This document shows positions 1-6,076 of a stretch of DNA of 11,290 nucleotides, one piece after another (within the stretch, counting starts at the first letter, position 1; every line of letters starts with the position of its first letter). Origin of the DNA: Kiritimatiellota bacterium (GTDB taxonomy: Bacteria; Verrucomicrobiota; Kiritimatiellia; RFP12; UBA1067). The translations under genes and the position numbers were made by a program. The stretch spans positions 1-11,290 of the forward strand of contig WRML01000038.1 of NCBI GenBank assembly GCA_009777165.1. The letters are read 5' to 3'. The notes under the pieces were generated by a model that was not told where the DNA came from, ran no database searches, and worked only from the letters and a program-made list of their open reading frames with translations.

Positions 1-1
1 C

Positions 2-181
2 TCCGGCAAAGAACAGAGCGCGTTAGGCTACAGCAACGGCAAGGATCGCGAAAGCTCCGCCCTGCACCTGCGTCCCGTCCAGCTTCAGGAGGGGTTCCTC
101 CCTGTCGTGATGTACACCGACGCTGCGTGTTCTCAACGTTCCTTGGCTGATTTGTTCTCCCGTGTGGGAATCAGTGTCTGA
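2..181 (+). CDS. possible 3' end of an unidentified gene (partial, low confidence)
   Basis: The frame starting at base 2 is open for 59 codons and closes with TGA at 179-181. About two thirds of its third positions are G or C, which suits coding sequence in this GC-rich genome. The end reads ...GFLPVVMYTDAAC... and then ...LADLFSRVGISV. I recognise no family. Residues NGKD near the start are encoded by CAACGGCAAGGAT (34-46), a 13-mer that also occurs inside hrpA at 9555-9567 and there also encodes NGKD. The frame may therefore be a gene end carrying a repeat unit, or simply non-coding repeat-rich DNA. The gene start lies outside the window, so neither reading can be settled here. Confidence 0.3.
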   Translation, partial: SGKEQSALGYSNGKDRESSALHLRPVQLQEGFLPVVMYTDAACSQRSLADLFSRVGISV

Positions 182-304
182 TCTGGTCGCGACCCATCGA
201 GTGCAGTGGCCGTTTCCATCTGTTGTGCCTGGAACCACTGCCGAAGGGTGGTTACTGTCCTTGGTGAATTGTAAGCCAGCGCATTTTAAGTAAATAGTCG
301 AGCC
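182..304. other. intergenic DNA with no recognisable gene
   Basis: I see no convincing start codon, RNA gene or terminator here. One small inverted repeat (AACCAC ... GTGGTT, around 231-252) is present. A - strand reading frame that spans this area is judged a shadow because it runs through the hairpin repeats next door and has no family signature. Confidence 0.4.
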
Positions 305-421
305 GCTTCCAGCCAAAGGCTGAAAGCCGAACAAATGGAGGGCGAACGTCCTCGTGAGCTGCGAGTGCTGAAAGCCCCGTAAACGGCAGCGCAGGGGACC
401 AAGGGGACTCAAGGGACGAAA
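305..421. repeat. cluster of short palindromes and GGGGAC-type tandem units
   Basis: Three repeat-like pieces sit in 117 bp. Bases 305-327 form a hairpin with 10-nt arms (GCTTCCAGCC and GGCTGAAAGC, 9 of 10 paired, loop AAA). Bases 338-353 form a second hairpin (GAGGGC, loop GAAC, GTCCTC, one G-U pair). Bases 394-421 are three imperfect units of the GGGGACCAA type. Each has a counterpart inside hrpA. GGCTTCCAGCC occurs in the insert around 8989-9054. AACGTCCTCG (345-354) recurs at 10363-10372 next to an equivalent GAGGA/TCCTC hairpin. The GGAC-CAA tandem resembles 8407-8430. This suggests dispersed repeat families rather than chance. Function is unknown. Confidence 0.55.
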
Positions 422-437
422 ATGCTATCACACCACC

Positions 438-472
438 TTGGGAAACGTTCCGTCGGACGAAGGGTTTCCCAA
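438..472. repeat. 9-bp inverted repeat (TTGGGAAAC / GTTTCCCAA)
   Basis: Arms at 438-446 and 464-472 are perfectly complementary. Inside the loop a smaller TCCG/CGGA stem can form. The + strand side is followed by AAAAAA rather than a T run, so it does not look like an intrinsic terminator for + transcripts. It may be another repeat unit or part of the dus control region. Confidence 0.45.
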
Positions 473-487
473 AAAACGCATTCTCCT

Positions 488-508
488 GTTTTTGTGATTT
501 ACAAAAAC
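488..508. promoter_or_regulatory. perfect inverted repeat overlapping the dus -35 region
   Basis: GTTTTTGT (488-495) and ACAAAAAC (501-508) are perfect complements separated by GATTT. The right arm overlaps the proposed -35 box TTTACA (498-503) of dus, which is a usual place for a repressor operator. There is no T run after it, so a terminator is unlikely. No regulator can be named from the sequence. Confidence 0.4.
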
Positions 509-526
509 CCGAATATCAATTACATT
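498..526 (+). promoter_or_regulatory. candidate sigma-70-type promoter for dus, leaderless geometry
   Basis: TTTACA (498-503, 5 of 6 to TTGACA) and TACATT (521-526, 4 of 6 to TATAAT) are 17 bp apart. The dus ATG begins 9 nt after the -10 box, so transcription would start about at the start codon. No Shine-Dalgarno sequence precedes the ATG, which fits leaderless translation. Confidence 0.45.
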
Positions 527-534
527 ATCTCATT

Positions 535-1695
535 ATGCCAAATCCACTTCACAGTATTTTTGGGCTCCGTAACAACGGACTGCCGCTTGTGTTTCTCGCG
601 CCGATTGCGGGATACAGCAATTCGCCGATGCGCCGCATCAGCCATCGGTATGGTGCTGCGATGTCGTACACCGAGATGGCGAGTGTCACGGGCCTGCTCC
701 ATCCGGATGCGAAAAAGACGTGGGGCCTGCTGGAGACGACCAAGAACGAGGGGCCCGTGGTCGCGCACCTGTTCGGTACCGAGCCGGACGAGTTCGCCGA
801 GGCCGCCGTACGGATCGAGCAGACGAAGCGCTTCGTCGCGATTGACCTCAATGCCGGGTGCCCGGCAAAGCGGATCACGGATCAGGGTGCGGGCTCCGAA
901 CTCATCAAAACCCCCCAGCGGATACATGACATCATCGCCGCCATGAAAAAGGCCGTCGCGTTGCCGATCACCGTCAAGACCCGCCTGGGCTCGACACCCG
1001 ACCGGATCGCGGCGTTTGAGGTCCTTGCCGCTGCGGAGGCCGCAGGGGCGTCCGCGTTGACCATCCACGGACGTTTCGCGTCGCAGGGGCACCGGGGCGA
1101 GGCGAACATCAAGCTGATCGGCGAGGTCAAGCGGCGTGCGAAAATCCCAATCATCGGGAACGGGGATGTCCACTCGCGCTACAGCGCGTGGCACATGTTC
1201 GAGGAAACCGAGGTGGATGCGATTATGATCGCCCGCGCGGCGGTCGCCAACCCATGGATATTCGAAGACCTCCGCATGATGTTCGCGACACAGGTCAAGC
1301 CGGTGAAGCACTCCCCGACGCATATCCGCCCCAGGCGCGAGATCGCGGTTATCGCGACGGCGCTGGAGTCGCACCTGAAGCTGGAGCAGGATCACCTCCA
1401 GCTCCTCTACGCCAAATACGGTATCCCGGAAACGGGACAGGTCGAGGAGGCGCTGGTCCATGTTTTCCGCTATCACCTCTTCCGTTACCTGCGCGGCCTG
1501 AAGGGATCGGCGGGTGTCCGCAGGCAACTCTGCGATCTGAACACCCTTGATGCCGTCCGCGAGACCGTCAAGGGCTGTTTCGAGCGCGAAGAGGCTTACC
1601 GCGCCAGGGAGAAACCCCCGAAGGCCAAGAAGAAGCGTAAGAAGAAAGTGGCAGTGGCCGCCGAGGAGATCCCTCCGCGGATTGGGCAGCATTGA
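535..1695 (+). CDS. dus: tRNA-dihydrouridine synthase (Dus family)
   Basis: This FMN enzyme reduces specific uridines in the D-loop of tRNA to dihydrouridine using NADPH, in the cytoplasm. It is a TIM barrel of 386 residues. It opens with the family motif LAPIAGYSN (21-29), then YTEMAS (45-50), LNAGCPA with catalytic Cys109, TVKTR (Lys148), IHGR (His178), and the phosphate-binding stretch GNGDV (208-212). MIARAAVANPW (231-241) stands where most relatives have a GRG-type motif. The usual helical domain follows to about residue 350. The last 30 residues are a lysine-rich tail (KAKKKRKKK) beyond the normal end of the family, possibly an extra RNA-binding extension. I cannot assign DusA, B or C. 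The start at 535 gives a normal N-terminus, although no Shine-Dalgarno is visible. Confidence 0.93.
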   Translation: MPNPLHSIFGLRNNGLPLVFLAPIAGYSNSPMRRISHRYGAAMSYTEMASVTGLLHPDAKKTWGLLETTKNEGPVVAHLFGTEPDEFAEAAVRIEQTKRFVAIDLNAGCPAKRITDQGAGSELIKTPQRIHDIIAAMKKAVALPITVKTRLGSTPDRIAAFEVLAAAEAAGASALTIHGRFASQGHRGEANIKLIGEVKRRAKIPIIGNGDVHSRYSAWHMFEETEVDAIMIARAAVANPWIFEDLRMMFATQVKPVKHSPTHIRPRREIAVIATALESHLKLEQDHLQLLYAKYGIPETGQVEEALVHVFRYHLFRYLRGLKGSAGVRRQLCDLNTLDAVRETVKGCFEREEAYRAREKPPKAKKKRKKKVAVAAEEIPPRIGQH

Positions 1696-1712
1696 CGCGT
1701 GAGGGTGAACGT

Positions 1713-1747
1713 AAGGTAGCGGCGGCATCCTGCCGCCGAAGGTAGCG
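1713..1747. repeat. REP-like hairpin flanked by 9-bp direct repeats
   Basis: CGGCGGCA (1720-1727) and TGCCGCCG (1731-1738) form a perfect 8-bp stem with loop TCC. The same 9-mer AAGGTAGCG lies on both sides (1713-1721 and 1739-1747). This could be a short tandem unit of about 26 bp or a target duplication. There is no T run, so it is a weak candidate for the dus terminator. The -GGCATCC- core resembles the hairpins found inside hrpA. Confidence 0.55.
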
Positions 1748-1775
1748 TCTGGTGTGGAATCCATGCGTTACCACA

Positions 1776-1785
1776 AGGTGGAGGT
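1776..1785 (+). promoter_or_regulatory. Shine-Dalgarno site of the RDD gene
   Basis: AGGTGGAGGT ends 6 nt before the ATG at 1792 and fixes that start. It is the only strong ribosome binding site in front of any gene of this window. Confidence 0.7.
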
Positions 1786-1791
1786 GGCGGT

Positions 1792-2859
1792 ATGGGAAAC
1801 GGCACATCAGACACGGGGCGGCCTGGCGTTCCGCAAAACGATATCCCTGCCGGGGCGGGGCGGAGAATCGCGGCGTTCGCGCTTGACTGTTTCATCGTCC
1901 TTGGCATTCCCTTCGGTCTCATCGCCATTCTCTGCCCTCCCTCTTTGGAGACCCATGCGGGTCCTGTTTTTCTATTGCTGAGTTATCTTTATTTCGCCTT
2001 GCTTGAATCATCCTCCAGACAAGCGACGTTGGGGATGGACGCTGTTGGCTTGCGTGTCGCAGATACGAGAGGTGGGAGGTTATCCTTTCGGTGCGCGACG
2101 GTACGCTACATCTGCAAACTCTTCTTCGCCTTCCCGTTTTTCATGTTGTATGATATGGAGGGGGACCCTTTCCCCGACCGCTATGGAAAGCTGGCGTTGT
2201 TTATCCCACTGGTTTCAGTGTTTTGTTATGTTCCGTTCAGCCGGCAGAAACGGAGCATCATTGATTTTCTTACAAAAACGTGTGTCCGCGATTGCCATGA
2301 CTCGTGCCGCCAAGACATCCTGATGGTCATTGGCGTTTTCCTTGCGTTCTCTCTCGCGACTGAACTGCTTTTCCCGGTCACAATGTATGAGGCGCTTCGC
2401 GCGAATCTGACGGCAGTGTCGAAGAAGGGGAAGCATGTTTACGCCGCGCTCGTTACGACGTCTGCGGCAGGGCAAGCGAACGACTATGCCAGCAGTACCG
2501 ATTACCTTAATGTTATCCTCAACACAAATCTGACGGCGGAAAGCAATATGTGGGCGATCCTCATGAACGTCACGGATGACCTCTCGGACACAATCCCCCT
2601 GATGATCACCAGCAACGTTGACATTGACGCGTTAAACCACGCGCTGCGGACGGGCATCACCTCGAACGACTTCCTCACGCGCGTGAAGCTGGACTCCCAC
2701 TCGCCCCCCCTCTACGGAAAGGGTTTTGTGGCAATCCAGAAAGGCGGCGGCATCTATAAAGCGACCAGAAGGTACTGTACGTTGGGTAACCTTTTTGGGA
2801 ACATCGAGATTCAACCTCGCCCCGAGTCCGAACCGCCGTTTGTGTACCTGCGCCCTTGA
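1792..2859 (+). CDS. RDD-family membrane protein with pseudopilin-like C-terminal domain
   Basis: Residues 20-168 form an RDD domain, a poorly understood integral membrane module. The signature Arg and Asp lie in helix 1 (GAGRRIAAFALDC), followed by QATLGMDAVGLRVAD (78-91), the arginine after RLSF, and RSIIDFLTKT before the domain end. Helices lie at about 27-48, 57-72, 108-120 and 134-149. A further helix at 176-196 leads into a soluble region to residue 355, probably outside the membrane. The pattern there (helix, LLFP, ANLTAVSKKGKHVYAAL, a Tyr/Leu-rich stretch, then VTDDLSDTIPLMITSNVD) resembles type II secretion pseudopilin-like proteins that I associate with Lentisphaerota/Kiritimatiellota. 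I see no prepilin peptidase site before the last helix. RDD proteins have been linked to ion transport and stress, but the role here is unknown. The start is set by the strong Shine-Dalgarno. The gene lies 96 bp after dus and may be co-transcribed. Confidence 0.8.
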   Translation: MGNGTSDTGRPGVPQNDIPAGAGRRIAAFALDCFIVLGIPFGLIAILCPPSLETHAGPVFLLLSYLYFALLESSSRQATLGMDAVGLRVADTRGGRLSFRCATVRYICKLFFAFPFFMLYDMEGDPFPDRYGKLALFIPLVSVFCYVPFSRQKRSIIDFLTKTCVRDCHDSCRQDILMVIGVFLAFSLATELLFPVTMYEALRANLTAVSKKGKHVYAALVTTSAAGQANDYASSTDYLNVILNTNLTAESNMWAILMNVTDDLSDTIPLMITSNVDIDALNHALRTGITSNDFLTRVKLDSHSPPLYGKGFVAIQKGGGIYKATRRYCTLGNLFGNIEIQPRPESEPPFVYLRP

Positions 2860-2993
2860 TTCAGTCCTCTTGCCCAAGCATGGCATGCTCAACGCGCCAC
2901 AGGTGAAGAATGTCCCCCAGTCCATGACATTGTCCCCAAGGGTCATTTCATTTGACGGGTCATCGCTTCGCAATCGCTTGTCGGGGCCAAGAC
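2860..2993. other. intergenic region between RDD gene and tRNA
   Basis: It contains a small GCATG/CATGC dyad near 2878-2888 and a 7-bp direct repeat GGGTCAT (2940-2946 and 2957-2963). No intrinsic terminator with a T run is visible for either the RDD gene or the tRNA. On the - strand a short frame reads GDILHLWRVEHAML before a TGA. I do not call it as a gene. Confidence 0.3.
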
Positions 2994-3070
<77 letters not shown>

Positions 3071-3124
3071 AAAAATTTTTACGGCGGCGAGACTTCCCCC
3101 ACCCGTAAAAAAAATGAAGCTATA

Positions 3125-3153
3125 TGTATACAGGAATCGCCCGTAAAATTCAA
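3125..3153 (-). promoter_or_regulatory. promoter of tRNA-Pro
   Basis: Read on the - strand, TTGAAT (3153-3148) and TATACA (3130-3125) are 17 bp apart. This is a good sigma-70-type promoter about 55 nt upstream of the tRNA 5' end, leaving a 5' leader of roughly 45-50 nt for RNase P to remove. Confidence 0.6.
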
Positions 3154-3201
3154 GGACGATTTTTCTGGTTTCGTGAACACCCGTTATCATGAAAAAAACT
3201 G

Positions 3202-3230
3202 TTGAGTGTGGGCGACGAGTCAGGTAAACT
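3202..3230 (+). promoter_or_regulatory. candidate promoter of the dctPQM operon, leaderless geometry
   Basis: TTGAGT (3202-3207) and TAAACT (3225-3230) are spaced by 17 bp, each 4 of 6 to consensus. The dctP ATG begins 9 nt after the -10 box, the same distance as at dus, and there is no Shine-Dalgarno. The boxes are modest matches, so this remains a prediction. Confidence 0.35.
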
Positions 3231-3238
3231 ATCTCCCC

Positions 3239-4264
3239 ATGAAAATTAAATGGTTATCTGGTTTTCTCTTATTGACGGTCGTCTTGATGACCGGATGCGG
3301 CAAGCGGGAGAGGGCGGCTTACGAGTTGACGTACAGCGTGTTCTTTTCGCCGACGCATGTGCAAGCGAAGCTGGCGGAAGCGTGGGCGAAGGAAATCGGG
3401 GAACGCTCCGGGGGCCAGATCCGCATCACGGTTTTCTCGGGTGGTATGTTGACCAAGGCGGAGCAGTGTTACCAGGGGGTCGTGGATGGCGTCTCGGACA
3501 TCGGCATGAGCGGGTTCGCATACGCGCGGGGGCGTTTCCCGTTGCTGGAGTTGCTGGACCTGCCCGTCGGGTATCCCGACGGCATGAGCGCGACACGCAT
3601 CGCGAACGAAATCTTTTTCCGGTGGCAGCCGGAAGAGACGGCGGACACGAAGATCATGTACCTGCACGCGCACGGGCCTGGGATACTGGCGTCGAAGAAA
3701 CCTGTCAACACGTTGGCCGACATGCAGGGGATGAAGATCCGTGCGACGGGGTTCAGCTCGAAGATCGTGGAAAGCCTCGGCGCGTCGCCCATCAGCATGC
3801 CGCAGGGGGACACCTACGAGGCGCTCCAGAAGGGTGTGGTGGATGCGACGTTCTGCCCGATCGAGGCGTTGAAGGGGTGGAAGCAGGGGGAGGTCACCAA
3901 GTGCGTGACGGACTCTGCGTGTATCGGCTACACGACCGCGTTCTACGTGACCTTCAACAAGCAGAAGTGGGAGAGCCTCCCGGAGGATCTTCAGAAGATG
4001 ATCCTGCAGGTGAACAAGGAGTGGATGGCGAAGCACGGCCAGGCGTGGAACGATGCGGACGCGCAGGGGACGGAGTTTGCGCGCGGGCTGAGGCACACGT
4101 TCATCCAGCTCAGCGCGGAGGAGCAGGGGGTGTGGCGGGAGAAGGTCGAGCCGTTGCTGGTGGACACGACGGCGAAGGTTGACCAGCGGGGGCTCCCGGG
4201 GTCGGACGTGCTGAAGGAAATCCAGCTGTACATTGCCGCAGCGCGTTCCGGGGAATGGAAGTGA
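3239..4264 (+). CDS. dctP: TRAP transporter solute-binding lipoprotein DctP
   Basis: This is the extracytoplasmic receptor of a tripartite ATP-independent periplasmic transporter. It binds a carboxylate-type solute and delivers it to DctQM. The 341-residue product begins with a lipoprotein signal (hydrophobic 8-17, lipobox MTGC, lipidated Cys20), so it is probably membrane-anchored. The mature part shows the DctP fold: AYELTYSVFFSPTH, VVDGVSDIGM (81-90), LLELLDLPVGYP (102-113), LADMQGMKIRATG with the family's solute-carboxylate arginine at about Arg168, and YEALQKGVVDA (193-203). The start at 3239 gives a proper signal peptide; the longer frame from 3206 would add 11 residues in front of it. 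It is the first gene of the operon and ends 7 nt before dctQ. Substrate is not deducible from sequence alone. Confidence 0.94.
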   Translation: MKIKWLSGFLLLTVVLMTGCGKRERAAYELTYSVFFSPTHVQAKLAEAWAKEIGERSGGQIRITVFSGGMLTKAEQCYQGVVDGVSDIGMSGFAYARGRFPLLELLDLPVGYPDGMSATRIANEIFFRWQPEETADTKIMYLHAHGPGILASKKPVNTLADMQGMKIRATGFSSKIVESLGASPISMPQGDTYEALQKGVVDATFCPIEALKGWKQGEVTKCVTDSACIGYTTAFYVTFNKQKWESLPEDLQKMILQVNKEWMAKHGQAWNDADAQGTEFARGLRHTFIQLSAEEQGVWREKVEPLLVDTTAKVDQRGLPGSDVLKEIQLYIAAARSGEWK

Positions 4265-4271
4265 CGATGGC

Positions 4272-4778
4272 ATGAAGACTGATCGAAAACCGTTGGGTCC
4301 GTTCTGGCGGGGGGCCGTCTGGCTGACGTATGGGATGACCGTCGTCTCCGGTGCGGGGCTGCTGGTGATGATGCTGGTGACGGGGGCGGACGTGCTCTTG
4401 CGCCGGGCGGGGTTCCCGCTGAAGGGGGCGTATGACGTGGTGCGGATCTGCGGGGCGGTGACGGCCGCGTGCGCGCTGCCGTTGACGACGGCGCTGAAGG
4501 GGCACGTCGCCATCGAGTATTTCTTCCAGAAGCTGTCGTGGCCTTGGCGCGTCGTGGTGGACTCGGTGATGCGGCTGATCATGATCGCGGGGTTTTCCTG
4601 GGCGGCGTGGGGGTGTGTCGGGTACGGGCAGCGGTTCCTGCGCAGCGGCGAGGTGACGGCCACCATTGCGATCCCCATCTTCTGGGTGCCGTGGGTCATG
4701 GCGGTGGCGTTTGCGGTGACGGCGCTCGTTGTGGTGTTCCACCTGCTCTATCCGGGACGGGGGATGATCAAGCCATGA
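4272..4778 (+). CDS. dctQ: TRAP transporter small permease DctQ
   Basis: This 168-residue protein is the four-helix membrane subunit that pairs with DctM and helps dock the loaded binding protein. Helices lie at about 18-40, 55-75, 98-119 and 137-158. The first ends in GADVLLRRAG, the usual family motif (DV-RR). The second helix contains ALPLTTALKGHVAIEYF (68-84), matching the conserved K-GHV segment. Length is normal for the family. The start at 4272 follows dctP by 7 nt. An ATG at 4267 closes after two codons and is ignored. The stop overlaps the ATG at 4775 by 4 bp (ATGA), typical of translational coupling to dctM. Confidence 0.92.
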   Translation: MKTDRKPLGPFWRGAVWLTYGMTVVSGAGLLVMMLVTGADVLLRRAGFPLKGAYDVVRICGAVTAACALPLTTALKGHVAIEYFFQKLSWPWRVVVDSVMRLIMIAGFSWAAWGCVGYGQRFLRSGEVTATIAIPIFWVPWVMAVAFAVTALVVVFHLLYPGRGMIKP

Positions 4779-4837
4779 CGCCTGTGGAAATCGGCATTTT
4801 AGGTTGCGTGGTGATGGTGGTGCTGTTGCTGTGAAGC
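4775..4837 (+). other. dctM: interrupted N-terminus of dctM (in-frame TGA at codon 20)
   Basis: The ATG at 4775 overlaps the dctQ stop and is the expected dctM start. It reads MTPVEIGILGCVVMVVLLL, a normal first helix of DctM, then TGA at 4832-4834, Ser, and Met at 4838 in the same frame. The total from 4775 would be 433 codons plus the stop, a normal DctM length, counting the TGA. The frame is intact, so this is a nonsense codon and not a frameshift. Confidence 0.85.
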
Positions 4838-6076
4838 ATGCCCGTCGCGCTGGCGATGGGGGTGGTGGGGGTGACGGGTTTCGCGGCGATCGGCTCGTGG
4901 CCGTCTGCGCGGGCGCTGCTCGCGACGGACCTCTACGACACGTTCGCGAACTACAACCTGACCGTGATCCCGCTCTTCGTGTTCATGGGGCAGGTGGCGT
5001 TCCACGCGGGCATCAGCGGGCGGTTGTTCGCGGCGGCGAACAGCTGGCTGTCGGCGTGGCGCGGCGGGCTGGCGATGGCGACGGTGGGGGCGTGCGCGGC
5101 GTTCGGGGCGATCTGCGGGTCGGGCCCGGCGACGGCGGCGACGATGGCGGCGGTGGCGCTGCCGGAAATGAAAAAATATAAGTACGACGACGCGCTGGCG
5201 AGCGGTACGGTGGCGGCGGGGGGGAGCCTCGGGATGCTCATCCCGCCCAGCGTCGTGTTCATCGTTTACGGGATCCTGACGGAACAGTCCATCGGCAAGC
5301 TGTTCATCGCGGGTATCCTGCCGGGGGTGCTGATGGCGGCGTTGTTCTGCGCGATGATTTACATCCGTTGCCTACTGAACCCGTCGCTCGCGCCGCCGGC
5401 GGTGCGCGTGCCGTGGCGTGTGCGCTGGGCATCGCTGCTGGGGGTCATCGAGACCCTGCTGCTGTTCGCGTTCGTGATGGGCGGGATGTTCATGGGATGG
5501 TTCACGCCGACGGAGGCGGCGGCGATGGGCGCGTTGGGGAGTATCGTCCTGGCCGCGCTCGGCGGCAACTGCACGCGCAAGATGTTCTGGCAGGCGGCGC
5601 AGGAGACCGTCCGCACGTCGTGCATGGTGCTGGTGATCATCGCGGGCGCGACGCTCTTCGGGCATTTCCTGGCGGTGACGGGGATGCCGACGCAGTTTGC
5701 GGCGTGGTTGGCGGCGTTGCCGCTCCCGCCGATGCTCATCATCGCGCTGATCATCCTGTTCTTCCTTGTGGCGGGGTGCTTCGTGGACGCGCTCGCGCTC
5801 ATCCTGCTGACGATCCCGATTTTCTATCCGGTCGTGAGTGATCTGGGGTTCGACCCGATCTGGTTCGGCGTCATCGTCGTCGTCGTGACGCAGATGGGGG
5901 TCATCACGCCGCCCGTGGGGGTGAACGTGTATGTGGTGAGCGGCATTGACCGGAGCATCCCGCTCCAGACGATTTTCCGAGGGTCGATGCCGTTCCTGCT
6001 CGTGCTGGTGGCGCTCTGTGCCCTGCTGATGGTGTTCCCGCAGATTACGACGTGGCTGCCGGGTGTTACACGATGA
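4838..6076 (+). CDS. dctM: TRAP transporter large permease DctM (N-terminus cut by TGA)
   Basis: This is the transport subunit, importing the solute with sodium ions by an elevator-type mechanism. The 412-residue product from 4838 contains the family hallmarks: MPVALAMG at the N-terminus, CGSGPATAATMAAVALPEMKK (93-113), GGSLGMLIPPS (128-138), GWFTPTEAAAMGALGS (220-235), GCFVDALALILLTIP (313-327) and QMGVITPPVGVNVYV (352-366). About 20 residues of the first helix are lost if translation begins here. The full frame from 4775 would be complete. Restart after the TGA is possible because the ATG lies only 3 nt behind it, but no Shine-Dalgarno is seen. The gene ends in an ATGA overlap with the next gene. 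Whether functional DctM is made is uncertain. Confidence 0.88.
   Translation: MPVALAMGVVGVTGFAAIGSWPSARALLATDLYDTFANYNLTVIPLFVFMGQVAFHAGISGRLFAAANSWLSAWRGGLAMATVGACAAFGAICGSGPATAATMAAVALPEMKKYKYDDALASGTVAAGGSLGMLIPPSVVFIVYGILTEQSIGKLFIAGILPGVLMAALFCAMIYIRCLLNPSLAPPAVRVPWRVRWASLLGVIETLLLFAFVMGGMFMGWFTPTEAAAMGALGSIVLAALGGNCTRKMFWQAAQETVRTSCMVLVIIAGATLFGHFLAVTGMPTQFAAWLAALPLPPMLIIALIILFFLVAGCFVDALALILLTIPIFYPVVSDLGFDPIWFGVIVVVVTQMGVITPPVGVNVYVVSGIDRSIPLQTIFRGSMPFLLVLVALCALLMVFPQITTWLPGVTR
4841..4860 (+). other. hairpin just downstream of the in-frame TGA
   Basis: CCCGTCGC (4841-4848) and GCGATGGG (4853-4860) pair over 8 bp (one G-U) around loop GCTG. The stem starts 6 nt after the TGA. Such a structure could favour read-through, or hinder initiation at 4838. 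It also encodes the conserved PVALAMG motif, so chance in GC-rich coding DNA is possible. Confidence 0.4.

Noticed and set aside
23..412. 129-codon open frame on the - strand
   Set aside because: It runs through several palindromic repeats, shows no family signature and has no visible ribosome binding site. Repeats of this kind often stay open by chance in GC-rich DNA.
305..421. CRISPR array
   Set aside because: The units are short, imperfect and palindromic without regular spacers, and no cas gene is present.
438..472. Intrinsic terminator upstream of dus
   Set aside because: The stem is followed by A on the + strand, and on the - strand the T run precedes the stem instead of following it.
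520..1764. 414-codon frame on the - strand opposite dus
   Set aside because: It mirrors the clearly coding dus frame; no known motifs. It is a GC-rich antisense shadow.
4267..4275. ATG at 4267 as dctQ start
   Set aside because: It closes with TGA after two codons. The ATG at 4272 is in the dctQ frame.
3269..4699. 476-codon - strand frame opposite dctP/dctQ
   Set aside because: It is Arg/Pro/His-rich with no motifs and is opposite two unmistakable TRAP genes.
4775..6076. Genome-wide reassignment of TGA to an amino acid
   Set aside because: All genes of the window end properly in TGA, hrpA has no internal TGA across 1342 codons, and tryptophan is encoded by TGG throughout.
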